DNA of 64,000 nt from Adiantum capillus-veneris (GCA_014529385.2 CM043971.1:91189340-91253339), one strand, 5' to 3'; counted from the stretch's first letter, positions 8,401 to 18,901 are shown. Translations and numbers: made by a program. The notes: generated from the sequence alone by a model not told the origin.

Positions 8401-10645
8401 TCCTAAGAAAAGTGAATTCTTCCTTGAAGAGATCCACTTTCTGGGCCACATAGTCTCTAAGGATGGTGTTAGAATGGATCCCGCAAAGGTCGAAGCTATC
8501 AAGACATGGCCAGGCTTGAAGACTGTGCACGATGTCAGAAGCTTCTTGGGATTGTGTTCCTACTATAGAAGGTTTATCAGAAATTTTGCAGAGATAGCAT
8601 CGCCTCTTCACGCATTGCAAAAGAAAGAGGTCACTTTCAGATGGACCCAAAAAGAGATTTCAGCTTTTAGTCTCTTAAAGGAAAAGTTGACTTCAGATCC
8701 AGTCATTGTTTTGCCAGATCTCAGGAAGTCATTTGTGGTCCAGTGTGACGCGTGTGGCAGTAGCATCGAAGCAGTGCTAATGCAAGATGGACGGGTAGTA
8801 GCATATGAAAGCCGAATTTTGCAAGGGCCAGAGAGGACTATGCAAGTCTATGAGAAAGAGCTCTTGGCCGTGATTCATGCGCTTTCTAGTTGGAAGCACT
8901 ACCTCTTAGGTGCTGATTTTGTTGTCCAAACAGATCATCAGACCTTGCGATACTTCTTGACACAGTCAAAGTTATCCGAAAAGCATATGCGATGGGCGAA
9001 CATTCTTTCCATGTTCCACTTCCAGATTATGCATGTGGAAGGCAAGAAGAATGTTGTGGCTGATGCGTTATCAAGAAAGCCACAAATTTCAGTTGTGTCA
9101 ATTCCTTATCATCATGAGTTAGATGACATGAAGGAACAGTATACTGCTGATGAAGATTTTGCAAGGATCTTTGAACAGTTACAAGAGGGGCAACATCACG
9201 AGCACTACCTCCTCAGAGACGGTTTTATGATGATGCATGGCAGACTTTGTGTCACGAGGCCACTGCGACATAAGGTCATGGAAGAGAGTCATGTCCCACC
9301 GTATGCAGGGCATCGTGGCATTGATGCAACAGTTAAAGCGGTAGAGACGTTCTTCTATTGGCCTACCTTGAGGAGAGATGTGGATGCCTTTGTGCGAGCA
9401 TGCATAGTTTGCCAAAAGGTCAAGTTTGACAGGCAAAAGGCACCAGGGTTGTTACAACCACTGCCGATTCCGGATAAGCCATGGGAAAGCATTGCTATGG
9501 ACTTTATCTTTGATCTTCCAAGAACGCCAACAGGGAATGATGGTATATGGACCATTATCTGCAGGTTCAGGAAGCAGGCCCATTTTATCCATGTCAGGAA
9601 GAAGATAAAATCTGATCAGATGGCACGCTTGTTCATGTACAATGTGTTTAAGTACCATGGTATGCCACAATCGATTATCAGTGATCGTGATCCTCGCATG
9701 ACCAGTTTGTTCTGGAGAGGATTGTTTGAGAACATGGGTACTACGCTCAAGTTCTCGTCTTCGTTTCATCCACAAACTGATGGACAGTCAGAAGAGGCCA
9801 ATTCTACTGTCTTAGATCTGCTGAAATGCTATGTGTCAGATAATAAGGGCAAGTGGGAACAGTATTTGCCTATGCTTGAGTATGCGTACAATAATACGGT
9901 GCATTCGTCTACTGGCAAAGCACCTTTTGAAATTGTTGAAGGCGGCAAAAAGGTTCCTCCCATTTTGCACACAAAGGACAAGATCTTTGAGGCAGATCGA
10001 TATGTTGAGAACATGGATGAGATGTATAAGAAGATTAAAGTTGCCTTGGAGAAGACTCAGGCAAAACAGAAAAAGGCTGCTGATCGTCACCGTCGTGAAT
10101 TACTACTATCACCTGGTGATTGGGTTTTCTTAAGGTTCGAAAAGGCAAGGTTAAAGAAGATGAAGGGCAAGGAACGGCTGTTTCCTAAGCTCAGCATGCG
10201 TTACTATGGGCCTTTTCAAGTGCTTGACAAGATCAGCGATGTGGCTTACAGACTGAAATTGCCTGATGCGTGGAAGATTCATAATGCGTTTCACGTGAGT
10301 CTTCTAAGACCCTTCGTGGGTGATGTGCCAGAAGATATGCCAGTTGAGGATCAGCCAGAAGTTGAGGAACTTGATGAGATCCTGGTACCTGAGCAAGTTT
10401 TGGCACATAAGGACAGAAAAGTTAAAGGACAAGTTGCAAGACGCTATTTGGTGAAGTTCAAGAACTATCCGCCTATGGATGCAAAGTGGATGGAAGAGCA
10501 TGAACTGTCAGAGTCACCAAATGTATTGCAGCTTTACCTTGAAGCCTTTGGGTTACAGCCTACTTATGCCCCAACCAAACGTGTGCAAAGGAGGGGTAAT
10601 GATAGAGCTAGTACATCGAATGTACATATGAATTCAGTGCCATAG
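5435..10645 (+). CDS. gag-pol: Gag-Pol polyprotein of Gypsy C (gag, protease, RT, RNase H, integrase, chromodomain)
   Basis: This single 1736-codon frame encodes all retrotransposition proteins. I start at the second Met (MADKGKG) because element D has its homologous Met (MADRPDD) there; an upstream in-frame Met lies at 5411. In order: a Gln/Pro/Met-rich N-terminus (to about 290); a gag core (about 300-460: FLQQFDTAYAGG, ALTWWTTLLMQG); a basic linker; a zinc knuckle CFICEQPGHISIHC (about 550); a protease with [11 protein letters not shown] instead of the usual D[ST]GA; RT ([37 protein letters not shown] as the YxDD box); RNase H (VVQCDACGSS); an integrase with HHCC finger and DFIFDLP/SDRDPRMTS/SEEAN as the D,D,E triad; and a C-terminal chromodomain-like segment (RRYLVKFKNYPPMDAKWMEE). 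No stop or shift interrupts it. Expression would start in the 5' LTR. Confidence 0.96.
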   Translation: MADKGKGIMEEGSSPKDRQEIPMVFEIGESSRPRQSVPPVNVNVPPVVQGFMTGQLEDDAFKTQLVAAVNVFSQLVQNPRFMEFLQAPPVQQQNRQPTPRTELVEAQAQVLHEAQEEREHSHVAESGAPKQVPPVLEQVARTPIPQVMPVQPATFQSQHAVLNGQGAGYQAMHSVFPPPTVHPGYFGGGSVFQSMAGYASGSQPYMPGTVFGGMQGIMPNPMYGTIGMQQGFHGNQGQFGVPQAHFGMAVFSGQQPDIAPLTQNVNGQHVPIMPSTVPMLQTIPYDNLGALEKPKACKEGGAAVKFSTFSGFEDKTKALTFLQQFDTAYAGGNFTEASKVRKAATFLKDNALTWWTTLLMQGQAPATWVYFKQMFASAWLSNEFEADVLTDWHQLTAASCKSLLEYNRRFCKALLSVTSYRFVPLTEQIEKYCCGLPKGLRDYCTKNRVATLTQLMEVANTGLALLKGEDSGFPSSDKGGQQKKNSAKKPFVKTAPDASQGSEHATKDKDSAGTSGAQAKKRKRKPFVRKSLEEKKVLMAENKCFICEQPGHISIHCPQRKRPADSEDKEDQKGKKRKPTAGLVPDMVGDRPSTDASELCRAWGKVRDQTALIFFDPGAKANFISPELAMKLGIKAEEMGYTAKAGLACPGHSECVTPIIGKLRLHIQSYVDTEEFYIMPLEGCDALLGIPWMFRVHGVLDAYNKKITVQHRGKTHILDVKLKGESVPIVSASAITSVIKNHLSVYLIFARDVSDRDQSNLSVLDKERSAFLQKFSDCFSDSLPSQLPPERPEDHRIDLVPGCSPPNRPPYRVSAAQQKEIMGQVEELLEKGLIQPSSSPFCSPVLLVQKKDGSWRMCIDYRALNKNTIKNRFPIPRIDDILDRLEGAAIFSRIDLKSGYHQIRISPEDVHKTAFRTTFGLYEFLVMPFGLTNAPATFNRMMDRIFRSHQQFVGTFFDDMIVYSKNEEEHRRHLTIVFEELRSHRLLVNPKKSEFFLEEIHFLGHIVSKDGVRMDPAKVEAIKTWPGLKTVHDVRSFLGLCSYYRRFIRNFAEIASPLHALQKKEVTFRWTQKEISAFSLLKEKLTSDPVIVLPDLRKSFVVQCDACGSSIEAVLMQDGRVVAYESRILQGPERTMQVYEKELLAVIHALSSWKHYLLGADFVVQTDHQTLRYFLTQSKLSEKHMRWANILSMFHFQIMHVEGKKNVVADALSRKPQISVVSIPYHHELDDMKEQYTADEDFARIFEQLQEGQHHEHYLLRDGFMMMHGRLCVTRPLRHKVMEESHVPPYAGHRGIDATVKAVETFFYWPTLRRDVDAFVRACIVCQKVKFDRQKAPGLLQPLPIPDKPWESIAMDFIFDLPRTPTGNDGIWTIICRFRKQAHFIHVRKKIKSDQMARLFMYNVFKYHGMPQSIISDRDPRMTSLFWRGLFENMGTTLKFSSSFHPQTDGQSEEANSTVLDLLKCYVSDNKGKWEQYLPMLEYAYNNTVHSSTGKAPFEIVEGGKKVPPILHTKDKIFEADRYVENMDEMYKKIKVALEKTQAKQKKAADRHRRELLLSPGDWVFLRFEKARLKKMKGKERLFPKLSMRYYGPFQVLDKISDVAYRLKLPDAWKIHNAFHVSLLRPFVGDVPEDMPVEDQPEVEELDEILVPEQVLAHKDRKVKGQVARRYLVKFKNYPPMDAKWMEEHELSESPNVLQLYLEAFGLQPTYAPTKRVQRRGNDRASTSNVHMNSVP

Positions 10646-10802
10646 ATAGAAATGGCAAAAGTATGAAGGCCTCATTAAGTCATTTGTATCTATGTATGTT
10701 ACGACCTTTCTTGCGGATACATGCGATGATAAAAGAGTGTTGATAGCACAAGATCATCAGTGGCGTGTATTTATGGTATGCAATCGAGGACGTTTGCGAT
10801 TT
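10646..10802 (+). other. Non-coding tail of Gypsy C between gag-pol and PPT
   Basis: About 160 bp without a gene. It ends in a CAATCGAGGACGTTTGCGAT motif at 10,781-10,800 that recurs, slightly changed, before the polypurine tracts of elements D, I and L. Confidence 0.7.
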
Positions 10803-10815
10803 CAAGAGGGGGGTA
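10803..10815 (+). promoter_or_regulatory. Polypurine tract of Gypsy C
   Basis: CAAGAGGGGGGTA directly abuts the 3' LTR terminus TGTCACG at 10,816. The tract of element D (30,954-30,966) is identical, and LTR H is preceded by a similar CAAGAGGGGA. Confidence 0.88.
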
Positions 10816-12296
10816 TGTCACGCGGACGTGGCAGTTATTAACCATGTCACAGAGATGTGGCAACTGCTAACCTTGGTTGTTGGTTTCTTTCCAATGGGGT
10901 TTATTTTATTTATTTTGAGACCCTCTTTTTGAAGTAGCAAACGGTCGGACATTGTATGGCCAATGTGAACGGTAGATTCACCCGCAGACCGGAAGTGGTC
11001 GGCACTGGAATTCGTATGGTAAGAGGATGTCTAGGCTCAGAGCAAGATCATATAGGTCCCCCCGTCGCACTTAGCAAGTTGGTGGATACTAGGAAGTGAA
11101 CTCAATTAAGGCATAAAGTCAAGGTGGGACTACCAACAAAAAGTATCCGACAGTTGGGCCACATTGCATTTTTGGATGCGGTCCCAATGAGGATAGATGG
11201 TCAGAAGACCAGTGGGAGCCCAACGGAAGCATCTCCTAAAATTTAGGGAACTGCTATTTTGGGCCACGAAATGTGTTTGCGTCATTACCTTCGGTATGAC
11301 TAGGGGAACACTTTACAACTCTGCCGCGAAGTCAACTGACGCACCAGTTGAGATATTTTTAGCAGGGAAAGCCCAAACTCGGAAACTGGGCGACGTGTCA
11401 GCTTGTGAGCGATTCTGCCACTCTGGGAGGCAAAAACGAGCTGCATATCAACAAAGGGGGCGCCATTTTTAGCCACAGGCGGATTGTAACAGGTACAGAA
11501 GCTATGGAATGCTTACCTTGCCCTCTATGTACAGTATGGTGACGGGAGTGATGCCCCGCACGCTACATACTGCTCTCTTTCTCCCCTACGTGCAGTTATG
11601 TGATGCCCCACAAGAGGGCTACTCATTTGACTGATGTACAGTTGTGTAGGTTCATGCTTTTGTGCTGAGGCAAGAGCCTCCTTGAGCAGGAACAGGGGTA
11701 GCTAACTGCTGCTCCAAAGCAGGCACTGGTGAGGGTCATAACCTCACCGTACAGGTGCAAAATCAGCGCTGTGTATGCGCTGTAATTTGACTGTTTTTCA
11801 GCCATACGGACGCCAGGATCATTGGGAATCGTGCCCCACTGGCAAAGGACAGTTAGGGGACTGTTTGGGGCTGAAAACAGGGCAAAAACCAGTAAATACA
11901 GCGTGCTGAATTTACTGTTTTTGGACAGGAATCAGAGGGTATACGTCAGTGCAAGCGAGTTCCAGCAGGGGAATGGGTTTCGCGCAAGTTTTGGGGTTGT
12001 TATGCTGCCGAAATTTGGCCAAATCAAATGGTATCTAGGTGGATACACGTGAAGGATTCCCAAGACCTTACCTTGTAATTTACCCTCCTAAAGAATAAAG
12101 AAATACCGAAAGGGGCGCCAATTTTGGGGCCTACAGGTTGTCGGCGTCTGCTCGGAGCATTCTAGCTTCCGAGCTGTGTGTGTGATTAAGTGTTAATTCC
12201 CATTACAGGTTCTCTTTGCAAAGTGCTCTGTGTGTGTGTATAAAGTAAAGAATTTCGGGTGAAAGCCAACGCCTACCGCCCTACGGGCCGGTTTCA
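10816..12296 (+). repeat. 3' LTR of Gypsy C
   Basis: This is a 1481-bp copy of 3856-5336 at an offset of 6960 with three substitutions, about 99.8% identical. The AATAAA and AAATACCGAAAGGGGCGCC block is at 12,094-12,119. Confidence 0.95.
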
Positions 12297-12301
12297 GGGA
12301 G
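12297..12301. repeat. Target-site duplication of Gypsy C, right copy (GGGAG)
   Basis: GGGAG follows the CA end of the 3' LTR, then LINE E sequence resumes (ACTCTCCCAATG). It matches 3851-3855 exactly. Confidence 0.92.
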
Positions 12302-12346
12302 ACTCTCCCAATGAAAAAAAAACAGCATATATACAATGGGGCTAAA

Positions 12347-15300
12347 TCAAGAGATGGGAGGAGGGAAAAGCCACACAGGTGGACAATAGTGCCATCTGAG
12401 CACCCCCTGGACCATGGAGTAAAACGGCCCAGGGCGCCAGAGACGAAGGAAAGCCTCGTAGCGCTCCCGCATGCGGTCGGAGCTGCCCTGTAGTCCCTCA
12501 AGCTGTCCTCTGAGAGTGTGGATCAGCTCTAGCCAAAAGTCACGAACAGTCTCCGCTGGTGGTACAGGGCGAGCCTCAAAGATGCGGAAACAACGGGCCC
12601 GCCAGATGAACCAGAGAGCTAGGCCGCTGATGAGCTCCCAACACTCCGCTCTCTCACTGCTCCACTCCTGTGGAGTAAGGTCTGTAGCAGGCTGGAGTGT
12701 AAGTCGACCCCCCTGTATCACTATCATCCTGCTGGTGGAAGATAGCTCAAACTGAAGTGCCGGGCCCATGAGGGTGGACCAAGCCGCCGCCCCCCAAGTG
12801 TACTGTCGAGCCGTGGAGAGGGCAGGCATCAGCCGAAGAACTCGTAGCCACACCTGCTGGGCCGAGGGGTAGTCCCAAAGACAGTGTCGCTGACTCTCCA
12901 CCAACTGGTCACAGGCTGTACATGCGGCCGAGAGACCACTATGTACAAGCCAGCTCCCTACTGCTGTGGCTCTGTGTGCAACCAACCACTGGAACAAGGT
13001 GACGCGCCTCGGCTGTCTGGAGTCCCACAGCCTCTGCCAAAAAGCTGCCAAGAACTCAACTGTGAGACCCTCCTCCTGCCAATGACGTGCTGCAGTGGGG
13101 CGGGCCTCTCTCTGTGCTGCAAGTATATGACGTCCAAGCCGAACAGTGTATTGAAAGAAAGGGACTCCTGGGCGGTCTGCAGAAGAGAATGGGTCCCTCC
13201 ATAGCCACTCACCAGGATCCCACTGTACTCGTGCCAGTGGACAGCACTCCCAAGCCCATAGCCTCCAGTGTCCTGTCTCAAGAGCTGCTGGGTCAGGGTC
13301 TATGACGCAAGTCCTCCCACAGATGCCCACAACTCGGATCCTCTGGAAACAACACTCTGCTACCTGCGGGGCCTCTACTGCAACTCTCTGTAATCGTCCC
13401 CCACCCTGAAGCTCGAAGAACAGGGCTGGGACAGTCTCTGAGCAAGCCCTGACAGAAATGAGAACCTCCAGTCGTGTGAAGGCTCCCATCCACCGGGGTG
13501 CTACTGGCTCGAGAGGCGTGAGCCAATCAGCTGGAACTGACTCTGAGATGTCCTGACACATGCTCTGAACCCCTCTCATGCCCTGTAGCTGGACAACCTG
13601 CACCTCCTCTGACAAACCTGTGAACTCTAGCCAGTCACCTAGAGAGCGCGCTGGACCTGCTGCCATGGGACCCCAAGAAACATGAGGCCTACTCCCATCC
13701 AAGTGGCCTCTCTGAGTGCTAACCATGGGGTTCCAGACGAGGGGCTGCCGTAGGCGCTCCTCCGTGCACGTCGGCTGCCGCTGCTCTAGGCCACGCCGCA
13801 ATAGCTCCCAAGAACGAAGCAAACTCACAGCGAATCGGTCCTCCGGTCTCCTGCTCAAACCAACTCGGCGCAACTCTGTAAAGATCCATCTGGTCGAAGG
13901 TTGCCAAGGGCCTCCTGACTGAGGCACCCTGGCACGAAGCCTCTGCAACAAGAACTCCTTCCAGGGCTCCTCGCCTGGAAGAAGTCCTCTGACGACGAAC
14001 TTCCCAAGAAGGGCTCTGCTCTGCTGTGCTAGATCAATGATCCCAAGCCCTCCCTGAGAACAAGGAAGTGTGATGACCGACCAAGCCACCTTGGCTCGGG
14101 CAATCTGAGTGTCGCGACCAGACCAAAGGAAGTTCCTGATCAACCTCTCTACCTGGCTGATGCAAGAACTCGAGAAGATCCAGCAAGAAGTGATGTACCA
14201 CATAGTCGCCAACAACACCTGGTTGGCAACTACTACTCTACCAGCTAGCGAAAGTCGTGCTGAGCTCCAATGTAACAGCTTTCTCCTGATGGACAGGAGA
14301 AGAGGAGCAATCTGCTGCTCGGGGGACAAATCCAAACCAACGTGACAACCCAAGTACCGAACTGCAATCCCTGGAGGAATCCACCTGAAACCCTCTCCTG
14401 GCATCCAATCTGGCACAAGAGCACTACCAACTGAGAAAGCCACTGTCTTTCTCCAGTTGATCAGTGCGCCCGATGCACAGCAGAAGGTCTCCAAGGCCTG
14501 CCCACATCTGTGTAAATTGGCCTCCTGGCCCTCTAAGTACAAGGCTGAGTCGTTGGCAAACTCAGCGTCCAGAAGCTCATCTCCCCGTATAGGGAGTGCT
14601 AAGCCCCTCAAACCAACCTGCTGTGACACCAAAAATCTGCTCATCGCCTCCGCATAGAACAGAAAGAGAAAGGGGGCAAGAGGACAACCCTGTCTGACCG
14701 ATCGTGTGAGCATGAAGCGCTCACCTCTACCTCTTGCCAAAAGCACCTGACTGTGGGCCTGCTTGTACAAAGCTGACACCCCTTTGATCCAAGCCTCTGA
14801 GAAGCCCATCCTACGTAGCGTGCCCTCTAGAAAGTCCCAGTCAACTCTGTCGTATGCCTTCTCAAAATCGAGAAGAAGAATCACAAGGTCCTCCCCACGG
14901 AGCCGTGCAAGGGCAGAAGCCTCCCAAAAAGTGAAGATGTTGTCAAGGATACTGCGTTCCTTGACAAAACCTGTCTGAGTCCCATGTATAAGGCTCTCCA
15001 AAAGTGGCTAAATCCTCAAACTCAGAGCCTTGGCAAGAATTTTGTAGGCTGAGTTGAGAATGGTGATGGGACGCCACTGTCGAATCTCATCCAAGGAGCC
15101 ACCCTCCTTTGGAATGAGGTAAATCAAGCCCTCACTCATGCTATCCGGCATCACTCCTGTGTGTAGAATGTACTGAAAGGCACTACAAAGATCTGGGCCA
15201 AGCAGGTCCCAGTACTCCAAGAAGAAGGTGAAAGTCAGCCCATCCTCACCTGGACAGCTACCACGAGGGAGGGCCCTAAGGGCCGTGTGCAGCTCCTCAA

Positions 15301-16700
15301 GCTGAAGAGGTAACTCAAGCCTTTGCCGCATCTCTTCAGTCACAAGACAAGGCATCTGTGCCCAGACCTGCTCCCTGCATGTATCCTGTCTCTCTGACTC
15401 GGGCTCAGCCGACAGTAGCTCACGGTAAAAGTCAGTAGCAACTGCATGCATATCCTCTGGCTCACAAACAACTGACCCATCGGGTCTCCTCAACTGATTG
15501 ACCTTGGCATGCGAGTGCCGAGGTCCCACTGTCTCAAAAAAAACACCTGTCACTCTGTCACCCACCTGAGTCCACTGAGATGCCTGTTGGTGGAAGGCAA
15601 ACTCATGGCGCCTCTCCTCTGTGCAAGCAAGCTCCTGTCGAGCCTGCTGTAGCTGCTCCTCCAACCATGGACTGTCTGGATGCTGCTCCTGCATCCTCTG
15701 TAGTGAAGCAATGCCTCGTCTGAGACGCTGCTGCTCCTCTCTCGCTGCAGCCCGTCGAGCCAAAGACTCCTGGAGAAAGAAGTGGCTAAGCTGAGCTAGG
15801 CCTGAGGCCACTCTGTCTGCAGGTGGAGCCTGGCTGTCCATGCCCTCTGTCCATAGAGCCTCGACCCTCTCTCTGAGTGCTGAGTCCAACAAGACCCGCT
15901 CTGGGATGCGAAGCATCGTGCTCCCACTCCTCTGCCTGTCTTCCACTGTGAGGATCACTGGTGCATGGTCCGAGAAGGATGTCCCTGCCAGAATGCCCAC
16001 TGATCCCCCCAAGTCACTGAAGTGGTCACTAGTGTAGAAGCGATCTATGCGCGATAGATTCACTCCTCCCACTCTGCGGTCCGATCTAGAGAAGGCAAGA
16101 CTCTCTGGAGGCCTCACAAAGCCAGAATGCTGCCATGTATCCGAGACCCTCAACGTCATACAAAACCTCTCCCAAGCTGCTAACTCGACTCCATGCAAAG
16201 TAGCATGGCTGCCTCCGATCCTGTCAGAAGGGTCCTCCAACATGTTGAAGTCCCCTCCTACACACCACTGGTCAACCTGTGGCAAAGACTCAACAATCTG
16301 TGACCAAAACTCTGCACGAGCACTCGCCACATTGGGCGCATAGATGTTCAGGAAACCCACAAGGCTTACCCTGAACCTGCATAGTAATCCACTGAGCCCT
16401 GCCTGGTACAATAATCCCTCTGCCCACAATGGCCTGCTGTAATGAGTCCGCAATAGTCATACATACCCCACCCTGGATGCCTCCAGGTCCAAAAGCAGCT
16501 GACCAAAAGGTATCATAGCGTCCACGCAAAATCTGACCACATCGCCGAATGCGGCTCTGAGACAAATGGTGCTCCTGAAGCATAAGGAGATCAATCTCTC
16601 CTCCCACAAGGCAACGTTGAAGCTCCTGACGCAATCGGCCCCGCTGTCGCTGAAACTGGGGCCCACCTAGTCCCTGCACGTTCCACGAGACGATCCTCAT
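12347..16700 (-). pseudogene. LINE E ORF2: endonuclease and reverse transcriptase
   Basis: ORF2 would nick target DNA and copy LINE RNA there. It starts with MRIVSWNVQGLGG (ATG ending at 16,700), the hallmark of an APE-type endonuclease; further endonuclease motifs are LMLQEHHLS, GGDFNMLED and SFSDHAPVI. RT follows (LIYLIPKEGGSLDEIRQWRP, ILLLDFEKAYDRVDW, TRSVRQGCPLAPFLF). The C-terminus has a zf-RVT-like cysteine cluster (CTACDQLVESQRHCLW). A 1-nt insertion near 16,361-16,366 and a TAG at 15,008-15,010 break the frame. The catalytic FADD box reads FAND (EFANDSALYL), whereas LINE F keeps FADD. Otherwise the 12,347-15,001 part is open for 884 codons, so decay is recent. Confidence 0.93.
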
Positions 16701-16741
16701 GGGGAGCGAGAGAACAGATGCTGCCGCAGCAGCAAGACGAG

Positions 16742-18469
16742 CTATCTTCGAAGCATGCTTGGATGGGGAGTAATCCGCATCCGAGCGTCCTCTAGATAGG
16801 CGAGACTGCAGTGAGTGCCTGGTCCAAGCCCAAGTAGAGCGAGCCGTGCGTAAAGCAACCTCCTCTGCAGCAAATCTGTAATGCCAAGTTCTCCCATGTG
16901 GTGAGAGAACTCGAGAACCTGTGTATGCAACCATCCCACCACTGAGTCGAGGGACCACTCTGTCTCAGTCTTGCCACATAGGGGGAAGGAGAAACCAACT
17001 GCTGAGTCCAAGGCCTCTGTCCCCCTAGCGGCGAGGAACAAAGCGTGGACTCTGAAGCAGGCTGCCTCGTGGTCTACTGCGGATTCGCCAAGAAAACGAG
17101 TAAACCCGTAATCGAAGAAATCCCAGCGGCGTCGGAGGTCAAAGCTCGTCAAACCACGAGGGATAGCTGCAAGAGGAGAAGTCTGAATCTGCAGTGGGGG
17201 CCGCATGAAGGGCCGACCCTCTCTCGCTAGGCGCCTCGTGGCGAAGGCGCTGCCAAGAGATCTCCTGGCCGCCGGCAAGGGTCCAGTCTCCTGAGCCGGC
17301 TGTGGTACTGAAGCAGGAGGAGGGGGAGAAGGGGCTGGGGGCGGCGGGGGAGAGGAGAAGCGGGGTGGGGCGGCAGAGACATGGGGGGGGCGAGGTGGGG
17401 AGTGAGCGGTAGCGGAGGGCGGGGGAGGGCATGAGGAGGAGGAGGGGAGATCGGAAGGCGGAGCGGCTGGCGAGGGTGAAGCGGAGGTGGTGGCTGGCGT
17501 AGGGGGCTCCTCCTGCTCAAGAGGACCAAAGCGGTGCCCCGTGGGAACCCACTGCTGCTGAGTAGGCACCTGGGGGCCACTCTGAGTGCCAGGCTGTCGC
17601 TGTGGCCCCTGGCGTCGACGGCCACGGGCCTGCTGCCACCCCTCCTCCGCTGGAGCCCCAGGCTCGGAGGGTGGCGCTGAATCTGTGCTCTGTGTCGCTG
17701 GCTATGGCTGCGGCCGAGCCTTGGCAGGCTGGGGCTGAGGCTGGGGTGCGGGTCGTGGTCTCCTCAGTGGACAGGCCTTCGCTAGGTGGCCCATCTGTCT
17801 GCAAATGAAGCACTGGTTCGGGAGACCCGAGTACTCCACACTCTGTCTAAACCAACCCCCACTCACCCGAGGCAGAAGGATGACCTTCGGGAGCGTGTGG
17901 GTATCTCTGACCAAAACTCGAACTGAAGGGATGCCAGCCGCCTTGGCAGCTACTGATGCTGCCGTACGAGGTGTCTCCAGGACAGTTCCGATGGCGGAGC
18001 CAATCCTGGAGAGAAGTGGAAGGTACTCCCTCCGTAAACCCGGAAAGCAGACTGAGATGGGGATGTCCGCCTCCTCTACTAGCACATCCGAAGACGGGTC
18101 AAAACCATGTCGCCACTGTCGAAAGTGGGCGCGTGATGCTCGGATGGCCAATGGACTCATAGCTATGACCTTGGAGGCCATCTCAGAAGTCTCGAACTCA
18201 ATCTGGTAGTACCCCCGTCCGAGAATCTGGACATCCAAGATCTTGCCCACCTCTGCGAGGAGGCGGGCCTGGAGAAGGTCTCGCAGCTCTCCTCTGTTGG
18301 GACGAGTGCCGAGAACCTTGCAGATGACAGAAGTCGCCTGCAAGCGTTCTACCTCTGTGGCAAGGCTCGCTTGCTCTGCCGGCGTAAGAGCAAGTCGAAT
18401 GGTGGGCTCAGCGGGGTCGGGCGAGGGGGCTTCATTGGAGTCCCTCTGCGGTGGAGCATGAGCCGCCAT
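16742..18469 (-). pseudogene. LINE E ORF1: RNA-binding zinc-knuckle protein, one stop codon
   Basis: This is the probable ribonucleoprotein component of the LINE. It is 576 codons in one frame, broken only by a TAG at 17,702-17,704. It starts MAAHAPPQRD; the homologues in LINE F and O start at the same place. Residues about 30-230 form the conserved part (TSVICKVLGTRPNRGELRDLL, GYYQIEFETSEMASKVIAMS), resembling the DUF4283-type domain of plant LINE ORF1 proteins. A CCHC knuckle CFICRQMGHLAKAC is near residue 235. A long Pro/Ser-rich linker and an acidic C-terminal domain follow the stop. ORF2 begins 41 bp downstream. Confidence 0.88.
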
Positions 18470-18901
18470 TTGTGTCTGCTACTCGTAAAGAAAAGGCGGA
18501 GGATCGTCGACGAAAAAAAGGGGGGGAAGACCTGTTGGACCGAGCACGTCAATGGTGCTAGCGACGCCCGTCAAGCAAGAATGGAGAGGGAGAAGGGTAA
18601 CGGTAAAAAGCAAGTGAGGGGGGCGGACAGTGGGAGGGGGCGGGCTGGCGAGGTTGACTGCGGGAACTGCCCCGGGCTGGCTGGGCAGCAGGCAGCAACG
18701 GGGGGGGGGGGAGCGGCAGGGAGAGCTGGCTGAGCTGGGCAGCGGGCAGCTGCGGGCTGCCAGTGCAGCGGACAGCAGCAGGGGTAGCGCGAGGGGAAGG
18801 GGGCAGCGCGAGGTGGACAAGGGGGAGAGCAGCGCGAGGGAGTGAGGGAGGGCGATGGCGCAAGGGGGGAGAGGTGCGAGCAGCAGCGAGCCTGATGTAC
18901 T
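18470..18901 (-). other. LINE E 5' UTR, C-rich on the sense strand
   Basis: About 430 bp, very rich in C on the sense strand, including a C10 run near 18,700. It should contain the internal promoter. It ends in GCAGCAGCGAG, also seen near the 5' end of LINE F. An apparent open frame spanning 18,479-19,327 is a chance fusion of Copia integrase with this UTR. Confidence 0.75.

Larger units (their letters stand above)
3856..12296 (+). mobile_element. Ty3/Gypsy chromovirus-like element C, structurally intact
   Basis: The element is 8441 bp. It has LTRs of 1481 bp each, a PBS right after the 5' LTR, one uninterrupted gag-pol frame (5435-10,645), a polypurine tract (10,803-10,815) and a 5-bp TSD GGGAG. 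The LTRs differ at three positions only: about 3863/10,823, 4510/11,470 and 5103/12,063. Together with the open frame this indicates a very recent insertion and possibly an autonomous copy. It sits in the 3' UTR of LINE E in the opposite orientation. Element D (23,623-31,249) is an older relative. Confidence 0.96.
3751..18901 (-). mobile_element. L1-type LINE E, full length, interrupted by Gypsy C
   Basis: This is a non-LTR retrotransposon on the minus strand. A C-rich 5' UTR (18,901-18,470) is followed by ORF1 (18,469-16,742), ORF2 (16,700-12,347), a short 3' UTR and a 13-base poly(A) (poly(T) at 3751-3763). A 14-bp TSD flanks it, as expected for target-primed reverse transcription. Without Gypsy C the LINE is about 6.7 kb and appears full length. 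The 3' end is shared with LINE F (40,784-46,535), which lacks Gypsy C and therefore shows the empty site. It lies inside the integrase-RT junction of Copia B. Confidence 0.92.

Noticed and set aside
12193-12501. 102-codon minus-strand frame spanning the Gypsy C / LINE E border
   Set aside because: It crosses an element junction with LTR sequence on one side; no coherent product.
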